Shown: piece by piece, positions 7,287 to 14,074 of the stretch
Numbering within the stretch: position 1 is the first letter of the stretch
Layout: every line of letters begins with the position of its first letter
NCBI GenBank assembly: GCA_964654995.1
Contig: CAZZKF010000058.1
Coordinates: 1 to 15,489 of the forward strand
Direction: 5' to 3'
Origin: CAZZKF01 sp964654995
GTDB taxonomy: Bacteria > Pseudomonadota > Alphaproteobacteria > CAZZKF01
DNA length: 15,489 bases
Position numbers and translations under genes: made by a program
Notes under the pieces: model-generated
What the model was told of the DNA's origin: nothing
The model's input: the letters and a program-made list of their open reading frames with translations, nothing else
Database searches by the model: none

Positions 7287-7311
7287 CCAAATCGGACTAA
7301 TTTGGTATTAT
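7287..7311 (+). promoter_or_regulatory. Inverted repeat and -10-like element upstream of moaA
   Basis: CCAAAT (7287-7292) and ATTTGG (7300-7305) form a perfect 6-bp inverted repeat around a 7-bp spacer, directly followed by TATTAT (7306-7311), one mismatch from a -10 box. No good -35 lies at 16-18 bp (TTGGAC at 7276 is 24 bp away), which could mean an activator-dependent promoter. The repeat would overlap the -10/-35 spacer and is well placed for an operator. It begins 81 bp upstream of the moaA ATG. Confidence 0.3.
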
Positions 7312-7312
7312 A

Positions 7313-7329
7313 TGGCCGATCACCGGCCA
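7313..7329 (+). repeat. Hairpin-forming sequence in the moaA leader
   Basis: TGGCCG (7313-7318) and CGGCCA (7324-7329) are perfect reverse complements around ATCAC. If transcription starts near 7318 the left arm would be only partly in the RNA, so it may act at the DNA level. The pattern does not match the long Moco riboswitch known upstream of moaA in other bacteria. Confidence 0.35.
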
Positions 7330-7367
7330 GCGGCCGAAAGTCAACGATCAGAGGCGCGAGTAAGGCC

Positions 7368-8390
7368 ATGGAGCAGAACCTGAAACCGAGCACCCAGCCG
7401 ATGATCGATCCGTTCGGGCGCCGGATTACCTATTTGCGCGTCTCGGTCACCGACCGCTGCGATTTCCGCTGCGTCTACTGCATGGCCGAGGACATGACCT
7501 TTCTGCCCAAGTCCGAATTGCTCACCCTCGAGGAGCTGGACCGTCTGTGCACCGCCTTCGTCGCACGCGGCGTGCGCAAGCTCCGGATCACCGGCGGCGA
7601 GCCGCTGGTGCGCCGCAACATCATGGAATTGTTCCACCGCCTTGCCCGCCACCTGGAGAGCGGCGCCTTGGACGAGTTGACGCTGACCACCAATGCCAGC
7701 CAGTTGGCGCGCTTCGCCGACGAGCTGGCGAGCTGCGGGGTGCGGCGCATCAACGTCTCGATCGACACGCTGGATGCCGGGAAATTCCATGAAATCACCC
7801 GCTGGGGCCGTCTGGAACAGGTGCTCGGCGGGCTTGAGGCAGCGCGGGCCGCGGGCCTGGCGGTCAAGATCAACATGGTGGCGCTGCGCGGCGTCAATGA
7901 CGACGAATTCGACCGCATGATCGCCTGGTGCGGCGAGCAGGGCTTCGACCTGACGCTGATCGAGACCATGCCCCTGGGCGAGGTGGATGCGGATCGCACC
8001 CAGCATTATCTGCCGCTTTCGCTGGTCCGGGCCAATCTGTCACGGCGCTGGACGCTCGAGGACAGCGATTATCAGACCGGCGGGCCGGCGCGTTACGTCA
8101 CGGTGCGCGAGACCGGCCGCCGGCTCGGCTTCATCACGCCGCTGACCCACAATTTCTGCGAGTCCTGCAACCGGGTGCGCATCACCTGCACCGGCCAGCT
8201 TTACATGTGTCTGGGCCAGGATGATTCGGCGGATCTGCGCGCCCCTCTGCGGGCCGACCCGACGGATGGCCTGTTGCATGCGGCCATCGACGAGGCCATC
8301 GGCCGCAAGCCCAAGGGTCACGACTTCGCCATCGACCGGCGCAGCCAGCGCCCGGCGGTCGCACGTCACATGAGCGTCACCGGGGGCTGA
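7368..8390 (+). CDS. moaA: GTP 3',8-cyclase MoaA (molybdenum cofactor biosynthesis)
   Basis: MoaA is a radical-SAM enzyme that rearranges GTP to 3',8-cyclo-7,8-dihydro-GTP, the first step of molybdopterin synthesis in the cytoplasm. The 340-residue protein has the N-terminal cluster CxxxCxxC (C31, C35, C38), TGGEPLVR as the SAM-binding GGE stretch, and the second 4Fe-4S site CxxC-x13-C (C264, C267, C281). It ends in the conserved GG tail that reaches into the active site. Family members are about 330 residues. The ATG at 7368 has AAGG four bases upstream. An internal ATG at 7401 (the M before IDPFGRR) is a possible alternative. MoaC and the other moa/moe genes are not adjacent. nadK follows after 86 bp on the same strand. 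The CoxL-like molybdenum enzyme lies 1.7 kb away, divergent across the PLP-enzyme gene, so a functional link is plausible but unproven. Confidence 0.96.
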   Translation: MEQNLKPSTQPMIDPFGRRITYLRVSVTDRCDFRCVYCMAEDMTFLPKSELLTLEELDRLCTAFVARGVRKLRITGGEPLVRRNIMELFHRLARHLESGALDELTLTTNASQLARFADELASCGVRRINVSIDTLDAGKFHEITRWGRLEQVLGGLEAARAAGLAVKINMVALRGVNDDEFDRMIAWCGEQGFDLTLIETMPLGEVDADRTQHYLPLSLVRANLSRRWTLEDSDYQTGGPARYVTVRETGRRLGFITPLTHNFCESCNRVRITCTGQLYMCLGQDDSADLRAPLRADPTDGLLHAAIDEAIGRKPKGHDFAIDRRSQRPAVARHMSVTGG

Positions 8391-8416
8391 GTCTTTACGC
8401 TTTTTCCGTCTGCCTC

Positions 8417-8446
8417 TTTCGATCAGCAGAACCACCCGTCTATACT
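8417..8446 (+). promoter_or_regulatory. Candidate nadK promoter
   Basis: TTTCGA (8417-8422) and TATACT (8441-8446) are separated by 18 bp in the 86-bp gap between moaA and nadK. The -10 is one mismatch from consensus, the -35 is poor. Initiation would leave a leader of about 25 nt. No terminator hairpin separates moaA from nadK, so readthrough is also possible. Confidence 0.3.
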
Positions 8447-8476
8447 GGCCGCGGATCAGCCCCGGATGACGCCCGC

Positions 8477-9244
8477 ATGAGCTTCGAGAAGATCGCCATC
8501 ATCGCCGCCGACATCGGCAATGCGCAGGACGTCGCCGCCCGCCTGCGCGCGCGTTATGGCGCCGTGCCGGTGGATGAAGCTGACGTGATCGTCGCGCTTG
8601 GCGGCGACGGCTTCATGCTGCAGACCCTGCACCGCACGATGGGCCGGGGCGTGCCGATCTACGGCATGAACTTCGGGTCGGTCGGCTTTCTGATGAACGA
8701 ATACCGCGAGGACGACCTGGTGCGCCGGCTCAACGAGGCCGAGCGCGCAACCTTGCACCCGCTGCGCATGCGCGCGGTGACCGAGGACGGCGGCGAGCAC
8801 GAGGCGCTGGCGATCAACGAGGTCTCGCTGCTGCGCGAGACCAGTCAGAGCTCCAAGATCCGGATCGAGATCGATGGCCGGGTGCGCATGGACGAGCTGG
8901 TCTGCGATGGCATTCTGCTGGCCACACCGGCCGGCAGCACCGCCTACAATTTGTCGGCGCACGGCCCGATTCTGCCCCTCAATGCCGGCATTCTGGCGCT
9001 TACCCCGATCAGCGCCTTTCGCCCGCGGCGCTGGCGCGGCGCGCTGTTGCCGCATGACGCCAAGGTCCGTTTCGTCATTCTGGAGAGCGACAAGCGGCCG
9101 GTCAGTGCGGTGGCCGACACCACAGAAGTGCGCGATGTCACACGCGTCGACGTCGAAGAGGACCGCTCGGTCGAGCTTTACCTGCTGTTCGACGCCGGTC
9201 ACAGCCTCGAGGAGCGGGTGCTGCGCGAGCAGTTCCTGGATTAG
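8477..9244 (+). CDS. nadK: NAD kinase
   Basis: NAD kinase phosphorylates NAD at the 2' position to make NADP and is normally essential. The 255-residue protein has the family's catalytic GGDG (42-45, D44), the NE motif (N114-E115), DG (144-145) and the glycine-rich TPAGSTAYN loop (150-158). The length is in the short range typical of alphaproteobacterial NAD kinases, which lack the N-terminal extension seen in many others. ATG at 8477 starts the first strand (MSFEKIAIIAAD) directly; the Shine-Dalgarno is weak. It follows moaA by 86 bp on the same strand. Its TAG stop (9242-9244) overlaps the TAA stop of the convergent histidine kinase (9243-9241), so there is no room for an intergenic terminator. 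Confidence 0.97.
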   Translation: MSFEKIAIIAADIGNAQDVAARLRARYGAVPVDEADVIVALGGDGFMLQTLHRTMGRGVPIYGMNFGSVGFLMNEYREDDLVRRLNEAERATLHPLRMRAVTEDGGEHEALAINEVSLLRETSQSSKIRIEIDGRVRMDELVCDGILLATPAGSTAYNLSAHGPILPLNAGILALTPISAFRPRRWRGALLPHDAKVRFVILESDKRPVSAVADTTEVRDVTRVDVEEDRSVELYLLFDAGHSLEERVLREQFLD

Positions 9245-10983
9245 CCGGCCGCCACCGGCGGCAGTGAGGTCTCCGGCATGGTGACCGTGAAGCGGCTGCC
9301 CTTGCCGGGCTCGCTGGTCAAGGTGATGTCGCCATCCATCATCCGCGCCAGCCGGCGCGAGATGTGCAGGCCCAAGCCGGTTCCCGGTTCCTTTCGCGAG
9401 TACACGTCGTCGGTGACCTGCTCGAACTTCTCGAACACCAGATCCTGCTTTTCTTCGGGAATGCCGATGCCGGTATCCCAGACGGTAACGGCGATCATGC
9501 CATCGTCGGTGCGCTCCACATCGATGCCGATCTGCCCGCCTTCGGGCGTGAACTTGACGGCATTGCCCAGCAGATTGACAAAAATCTGGATCAGGCGGCG
9601 GCCATCGGCGAGAACCGTCCAGTCGCCTTCGATCTCGGTCGCAGAGAGATCGATTTTTTTGTCCTTGGCACGCAGAACCACCAGGTTGACGGCTTGGCCG
9701 ATGACATCGCGCAGATCCAGCGGCTCGGGGTTCAGCGACAGCTTGCCGCTGTCGATGACGGCAACGTCAAGCACATCATTGATCAGCGCCAGCAGATGCT
9801 GGGCGGCATTGACGATGTCCTTGCTGTAGGCGGTGTATTTTTCGTTGAGCTTGCCGAACACCTGCATCGACATGGCCTCGCCGAAGCCGATGATCGCATT
9901 CAGGGGTGTGCGCAACTCGTGGCTCATGGCGGCGAGGAAATCGCTTTTCGACTTCAGTGCCGCCTCGGCCTCGGCGGTCGCCACATCCAGGTGCATGTTC
10001 TTCCTGGTCAGCGCTTCCAGCGCGTCTTCCAGCTCGCGGCGTGATTTCTCCGCCTCCTGTTGCGCCCGCAGCCGCGCGGTGACATCGGTGCCGACGCCAC
10101 GATAGCCGGCAAACGTGCCTTCCGCCGGATCGAACACCGGCACGCCGGAAAGGTGCATCAGCCGGCTTTCGCCGGACGCGGTATGAACCTCGAACGCCTG
10201 ATCGCGGAAGGGCGCACGCAGGGTCATGGCGCGGACCGCCGGAATCTCGCCCTTGTCATCGGCGACGAAGCGGCCGAACTGCTCCAGCTTCTGGCCCAGG
10301 AACTTGGCGACCGGCGTGCCGAGAAGATCGGTCATGCGCTGCGACAGCGACAGCAGCCGGCCGTCTGCGTCGGTTTCCCAGAACCAGTCGGAGGTCGCCC
10401 GGGCGAAGTCGTTGAACCGCATCTGGGCACGGCGGGCTTTCTCCAGGGCGTTGACTTCGTCGGTGCTGTCGATATAGGTGCCGCCGACCGCGATCAGGGT
10501 GCCAGAGTCGTCGGTGACCGGAAAATGGCGCGAGCGAAAATGGCGCGGCCGTCCGCTGATGCGAATGGTATCCTGGCGGGTGACGTTGCGCCGCACCGCC
10601 AGGACTTCATCGACCACCACCTTGAGCGCCAGAGGCAGGCGCGAGCCCCCCTCGCCGTCCGCCTCGCCGTCTTCGAGCGACACGAAATGGCGCACGAGTT
10701 CATCAAAACCGCGATTGGAATAGACCAGTTCGCCGTCGGGTGATGCCAGATAGAAGGGCACCGTCTCGTCGAGGATCAGGCGGCTGACAATGTCGGCGGC
10801 CGCTTCCTGGGCCAGCGTCCTGGGACCCTCCTGCTGGCCGCGGCTGCGCCGGGTTTCGGCGCGCACGCGGGTGAGCAGGCGCTCGAGCCGCACCACCGGC
10901 GTATCCTCGCCGATCGTGTCCTCCTCCTCGACCACCGCGATCTCGGTGGACGGAGGGATCTTATGCTCCCGTTTTTTCCACAT
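9241..10983 (-). CDS. Soluble PAS-PAS sensor histidine kinase without a neighbouring response regulator
   Basis: A 580-residue hybrid-free histidine kinase. The order is a charged N-terminus, PAS1 (about 70-178), PAS2 (about 185-305), a helical linker rich in E/A/K (about 305-348), HisKA and HATPase_c. The phospho-acceptor is H355 in MSHELRTPLNAIIGF, the wording found in PleC/DivJ-type kinases. The ATP site has the N box NLLGNAVKF (N474), G1 DTGIGIP (503-509), F box FEKFEQ (517-522) and G2 GTGLGL (534-539). No transmembrane helix or signal peptide is seen, so sensing is cytoplasmic; the ligand is unknown. The ATG at 10981-10983 overlaps the end of the DUF2336 gene by 23 bp, implying translational coupling. 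Longer frames with ATGs at 11055, 11043 and 11010 are possible but would bury 50-95 bp in the upstream gene. No receiver protein sits beside it. Confidence 0.92.
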   Translation of the reverse strand: MWKKREHKIPPSTEIAVVEEEDTIGEDTPVVRLERLLTRVRAETRRSRGQQEGPRTLAQEAAADIVSRLILDETVPFYLASPDGELVYSNRGFDELVRHFVSLEDGEADGEGGSRLPLALKVVVDEVLAVRRNVTRQDTIRISGRPRHFRSRHFPVTDDSGTLIAVGGTYIDSTDEVNALEKARRAQMRFNDFARATSDWFWETDADGRLLSLSQRMTDLLGTPVAKFLGQKLEQFGRFVADDKGEIPAVRAMTLRAPFRDQAFEVHTASGESRLMHLSGVPVFDPAEGTFAGYRGVGTDVTARLRAQQEAEKSRRELEDALEALTRKNMHLDVATAEAEAALKSKSDFLAAMSHELRTPLNAIIGFGEAMSMQVFGKLNEKYTAYSKDIVNAAQHLLALINDVLDVAVIDSGKLSLNPEPLDLRDVIGQAVNLVVLRAKDKKIDLSATEIEGDWTVLADGRRLIQIFVNLLGNAVKFTPEGGQIGIDVERTDDGMIAVTVWDTGIGIPEEKQDLVFEKFEQVTDDVYSRKEPGTGLGLHISRRLARMMDGDITLTSEPGKGSRFTVTMPETSLPPVAAG

Positions 10984-12091
10984 CGTCCATGGCCGCCAGG
11001 AACCCGGCATCGCGTCGCCAGTAGCCGAGCACCGCTTCGGCATTCGAGCGTTCAATCCGGTCGAACAGCTTGAGGCTCCGGTTCAGGGTTCCCGGATCGA
11101 CTGGCCGGCCGCCTTCCTGGGCCTGTTCGAGCAACAGGAATATGGTGGTGAAATCGCTGCGCTCAACGCCGATCGCCTTGCACAGGATGGCGACGCTTTC
11201 ACCGCCGGGATCGGTGATGATCCGCATGACCATACGGTGCGAGATGTTGGCGAGCTCGGCAAAACCGGCGGCGAACACCGGCAGACGGTGCTGGCGCAGA
11301 GCCTGAATCAGAAAGGGTATGTTGAGCTCGCCCTGCTGCAGGAGCCGATGCACCAAGCGCTGGGCGCGGCTGGCGACAGCGGACTCCGGATCGTGCTCCT
11401 CCATCGCCTGACGGGCGGCATCCTCGATCGCCTGGTCGAGCTGCAGCTCGTCGGCCTCGTAATGGGTGACGATGTGATGGCGCAGCGCCGCCGAAACCCA
11501 CCAGAACATGCGATAGGCGAGCTTGGGATCGAGGTCCGAATGATGGACCAGCGGCTCCTGGAAGCGATCGACGCGGCGTGATTCGGAAACCAGATATTCC
11601 ATCGCCCGTTCCGACAGCTCGGCATCTGCGTTCTTGAGCAGGGTTTCGATCACGTCTTCATCGCCATATTCGATCAGCGCGTCGCTGACGTCGCGGCTGA
11701 CCTGTTCGCGCAAGGCGATGCTCAAGCGGTGTTCCTTGGTTCTCTCCTTGATGATCTCGATCAGGTCAGGATCGCGCAACACCTTGGAACGCTCGAGAAT
11801 CGGCCGGGCAATCGATATTTCGTCCTGGGCGAGCTGACGGATCAACTCCGGCGGAGCATCCTCGATCGATGCCAGGCGCTCGGCCAACTGCGCCCGGATG
11901 CTGCTTTCGATGCTCTCGATCAGCTTGCACAGAATATCGCTCATCAGGGCGCGCTCGTGATCGTTGAGGCGCCCTTCCGGCGACAGGAACAGATCGGTGA
12001 TGTTCTCTACGAGAAGCTTGCGCCCCCGTTCAGATTTATCGTGTGCAAGGTCGACCAGTTCCTTGACCTGCACACGATCTTCCACTGTCAT
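10961..12091 (-). CDS. DUF2336-domain protein coupled to a histidine kinase
   Basis: A 376-residue, almost wholly alpha-helical cytoplasmic protein matching the DUF2336 family of alphaproteobacteria. Recognisable stretches are LNDHERALMSDIL, the QDEISIARPILERSKVL segment, LVSESRRVDRFQEPLVH and AYRMFWWVSAALRHHI. The function of DUF2336 is not established; helical HEAT-like packing suggests a protein-interaction role. The ATG at 12089-12091 is preferred because GGAGG lies eight bases upstream. An extended frame reaches ATGs at 12181-12193 but has no good ribosome binding site, and its extra residues are alanine-rich and do not resemble the family. The stop lies inside the start region of the PAS-PAS kinase (23-bp overlap), so the two are almost certainly one operon and may work in one signalling pathway. 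The upstream leader contains a palindrome. Confidence 0.9.
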   Translation of the reverse strand: MTVEDRVQVKELVDLAHDKSERGRKLLVENITDLFLSPEGRLNDHERALMSDILCKLIESIESSIRAQLAERLASIEDAPPELIRQLAQDEISIARPILERSKVLRDPDLIEIIKERTKEHRLSIALREQVSRDVSDALIEYGDEDVIETLLKNADAELSERAMEYLVSESRRVDRFQEPLVHHSDLDPKLAYRMFWWVSAALRHHIVTHYEADELQLDQAIEDAARQAMEEHDPESAVASRAQRLVHRLLQQGELNIPFLIQALRQHRLPVFAAGFAELANISHRMVMRIITDPGGESVAILCKAIGVERSDFTTIFLLLEQAQEGGRPVDPGTLNRSLKLFDRIERSNAEAVLGYWRRDAGFLAAMDDVEKTGA

Positions 12092-12099
12092 GACATTGG

Positions 12100-12104
12100 C
12101 CTCC
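12100..12104 (-). promoter_or_regulatory. Ribosome binding site deciding the DUF2336 start
   Basis: GGAGG on the minus strand is eight bases before the ATG at 12091-12089. None of the ATGs at 12193, 12190, 12187 or 12181 has a comparable site. Confidence 0.6.
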
Positions 12105-12191
12105 GCCGCGGCCGCACATACTGGTGCTCCGAGAACATACGCAACCGATGCCCGATCCCGGCGCGCCGGGATCTTGAACATCCCCATCATC

Positions 12192-12212
12192 ATTAACGGC
12201 TGCGGCGTTAAT
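12192..12212. repeat. 7-bp inverted repeat in the DUF2336/manC divergent gap
   Basis: ATTAACG (12192-12198) and CGTTAAT (12206-12212) are perfect reverse complements around a 7-bp spacer, in the gap between the leftward DUF2336-kinase operon and the rightward mannose-1-phosphate guanylyltransferase gene. The AT-rich arms stand out from the GC-rich background and look like an operator. The two TTAA cores are 11 bp apart, so this is not a canonical CtrA box. Confidence 0.5.
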
Positions 12213-12249
12213 ATTCCCTAAAAACCGGGCGCGACAGTCGCAAACAAGA

Positions 12250-12270
12250 CAGATGCGCTCGCAGATGCGC
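12250..12270. repeat. Tandem 9-bp direct repeat in the DUF2336/manC gap
   Basis: CAGATGCGC occurs at 12250-12258 and again at 12262-12270, a 12-bp period. The second copy runs into ATGCGCAT (12265-12272), an 8-bp palindrome. Function unknown; it could be a regulatory site or chance. Confidence 0.35.
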
Positions 12271-12359
12271 ATGATCCTTTCAACCCCGGCAATGGAGTCT
12301 TAAGATTTGTTGTTTACCAAAGCACCCGAAGCCAGGATGCAGGCTGGGGCTCAATGGCC

Positions 12360-12364
12360 GGGAG
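12360..12364 (+). promoter_or_regulatory. Ribosome binding site for the manC-type gene
   Basis: GGGAG is ten bases before the ATG at 12375. An in-frame ATG at 12354 has only GGGG four to seven bases earlier and would add residues MAGRSSA that do not match the family, so 12375 is preferred. Confidence 0.5.
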
Positions 12365-12374
12365 ATCTTCTGCA

Positions 12375-13805
12375 ATGCCTGAACCAAGACTCCACCCGGT
12401 GATCCTGTCGGGCGGTGCCGGCACCCGGCTGTGGCCGCTGTCGCGGGCGCTTTACCCGAAACAGCTTCTGCCGTTGACCTCGGATCGGACCCTGATCCAG
12501 GAAACCGCGGCCCGGGTCTCGGATAGCGCCCGCTTCGCGGCGCCGATCGTCGTCTGCAATGCCGAGCACCGGTTCATCGTCGCCGAGCAACTGGCCGCCG
12601 CCGGGATCGAGCCGCAGGCCATCATCCTCGAGCCGCAAGGGCGCAATACGGCGCCGGCGGCCGCCATCGCCGCCCTGCGGATCGCCGAAAGCGCGCCCGA
12701 TGCGCTGATGCTGGTGATGCCCTCGGACCACGTGATCACTGATGCCCCCGCATTTCTGGACGCGATCACCCGGGCCGCCGAAATCGCCGTCAACGATCGT
12801 CGGCTGGTCACCTTCGGGATTGCGCCGGACGCGCCGGAGACCGGCTATGGCTATATCCGTCGCGGCACCGCCCTCGATGGCGGCCAAGACGGTTACGCGG
12901 TGACCGAGTTCACCGAAAAGCCCGATGCCGAGACCGCCGCCGGCTATCTTTCTTCCGGCGACTATTTCTGGAACAGCGGCATCTTTCTGTTTCCGGTGAC
13001 CGCCTATCTGGAGGAGCTGGAGCAGTTCGCACCGGAGGTTCTCACAGCCTGTCGCCGTGCCATCGCCGGGGCGCACCCCGACCTCGCTTTCGAGCGCCTC
13101 GACGACGACGCCTTTCTCTCCAGCCCATCGATCTCGATCGACTATGCGGTGATGGAACATACCGAGCGTGCCGCCGTGCTGCCGGTGGACATGGGCTGGA
13201 GCGACGTCGGCTCATGGACGGCACTGTGGCAGATCAGCGACAAGGACGAGGCCGGCACGGCCGTCTCCGGCGATGTGCTGACACTGGACGTGCGCAACAG
13301 CCTGCTGCGCTCCGAGGGGCCGGCCATCGCCGCCCTGGGGCTTGACGACGTGATCGTTGTCGCGACCAAGGACATCGTCCTGGCGGCGGCCAAGGATCGG
13401 GCCCAGGACGTCAAGCAGCTGGTCGAACGGCTCGCCCGCTCGGGCCGCGAAGAGCACATCGCCCATGTCACCGTCTACCGCCCGTGGGGCTCGTTCGAGA
13501 CCATCGACGAAGGCCCGCGTTTCAAGGTCAAGCGGATCGTCGTCAAGCCCGGCGCCAAGCTGTCGCTGCAGAAGCATCATCACCGGGCCGAGCACTGGGT
13601 GGTGGTCCGTGGCACCGCCAGGATCACCCGCGGGGAGGAAACGCTGCTGCTCGAAGAGAACCAGTCCACCTATATCCCGCTGGGCACCCCGCACCGGCTC
13701 GAGAACCCGGGCAAGATTCCGCTTCACATCATCGAGGTCCAGTCGGGTAGCTATCTCGGCGAAGACGATATCGTCCGCCTCGAGGACACTTACGGGCGCG
13801 GTTGA
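12375..13805 (+). CDS. manC: Mannose-1-phosphate guanylyltransferase / mannose-6-phosphate isomerase
   Basis: A bifunctional ManC/AlgA-type enzyme of 476 residues, the family's usual length. The N-terminal nucleotidyltransferase makes GDP-mannose from mannose-1-phosphate and GTP: GGAGTRLWPLSR (13-24), YPKQ (27-30), EPQGRNTAPA (86-95), FTEKP (179-183) and MGWSDVGSW (273-281). The C-terminal cupin (about 365-472) isomerises fructose-6-phosphate to mannose-6-phosphate and shows KPGAKLSLQKHHHRAEHW (391-408), with metal-site residues expected in Q399, H401 and E406, and PLGTPHRLEN (435-444). GDP-mannose feeds O-antigen, capsule, exopolysaccharide or fucose/rhamnose branches in the cytoplasm. No phosphomannomutase or glycosyltransferase is adjacent, so its polymer is unknown. 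The gene is divergent from the DUF2336-kinase operon and is followed, after 269 bp, by an envelope protein with a possible sugar-binding fold. The symbol algA is an equivalent alternative. Confidence 0.95.
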   Translation: MPEPRLHPVILSGGAGTRLWPLSRALYPKQLLPLTSDRTLIQETAARVSDSARFAAPIVVCNAEHRFIVAEQLAAAGIEPQAIILEPQGRNTAPAAAIAALRIAESAPDALMLVMPSDHVITDAPAFLDAITRAAEIAVNDRRLVTFGIAPDAPETGYGYIRRGTALDGGQDGYAVTEFTEKPDAETAAGYLSSGDYFWNSGIFLFPVTAYLEELEQFAPEVLTACRRAIAGAHPDLAFERLDDDAFLSSPSISIDYAVMEHTERAAVLPVDMGWSDVGSWTALWQISDKDEAGTAVSGDVLTLDVRNSLLRSEGPAIAALGLDDVIVVATKDIVLAAAKDRAQDVKQLVERLARSGREEHIAHVTVYRPWGSFETIDEGPRFKVKRIVVKPGAKLSLQKHHHRAEHWVVVRGTARITRGEETLLLEENQSTYIPLGTPHRLENPGKIPLHIIEVQSGSYLGEDDIVRLEDTYGRG

Positions 13806-13902
13806 TTTCACGACTCCGCAATACGCCGGCACCGCCACACCGGATGATCGCCGGGCGCGACAACGCGCTCGCATAGATTTGATCCGGTCCGATCGGAAAA
13901 GA

Positions 13903-13921
13903 CGCTAGGTCCGGACCAGCG
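13903..13921. repeat. Strong hairpin with central GGTCCGGACC palindrome
   Basis: The core GGTCCGGACC (13908-13917) is a perfect 10-bp palindrome. Four flanking bases on the left (CGCT) pair with AGCG on the right, leaving a single unpaired A at 13907. It lies 98 bp after the manC-type stop. No T-run follows on the plus strand, so it is a weak candidate for a rho-independent terminator; a protein-binding site is equally possible. Confidence 0.4.
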
Positions 13922-13973
13922 CCTCTGATTAAATGAGTTCATGGCGAATCTGGCCCGATTTTTGCGCCGCCAT

Positions 13974-14034
13974 CCAATTGACACGATGACTGCCCGTTTC
14001 CTGTCCCGATTTGAGACGCCTTGTGTCAAATTGG
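13974..14034. repeat. Imperfect inverted repeat carrying opposed TTGACA boxes
   Basis: CCAATTGACAC (13974-13984) is matched in inverted orientation by GTGTCAAATTGG (14023-14034), differing only by one extra A, across a 38-bp spacer. Each arm contains TTGACA, a perfect -35 hexamer, on opposite strands and pointing inward. Neither has a good -10 at 16-18 bp. The pair is 41-101 bp before the envelope-protein start, a suitable place for a regulator. Confidence 0.45.
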
Positions 14035-14074
14035 AGCAGCGATGGGCTGTGCCTGGAGAACCTGACAACGGATC

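Noticed and set aside
7082..7367. Moco riboswitch upstream of moaA
   Set aside because: I could not find the long multi-helix arrangement of that riboswitch, only two short inverted repeats. A covariance-model search would decide.
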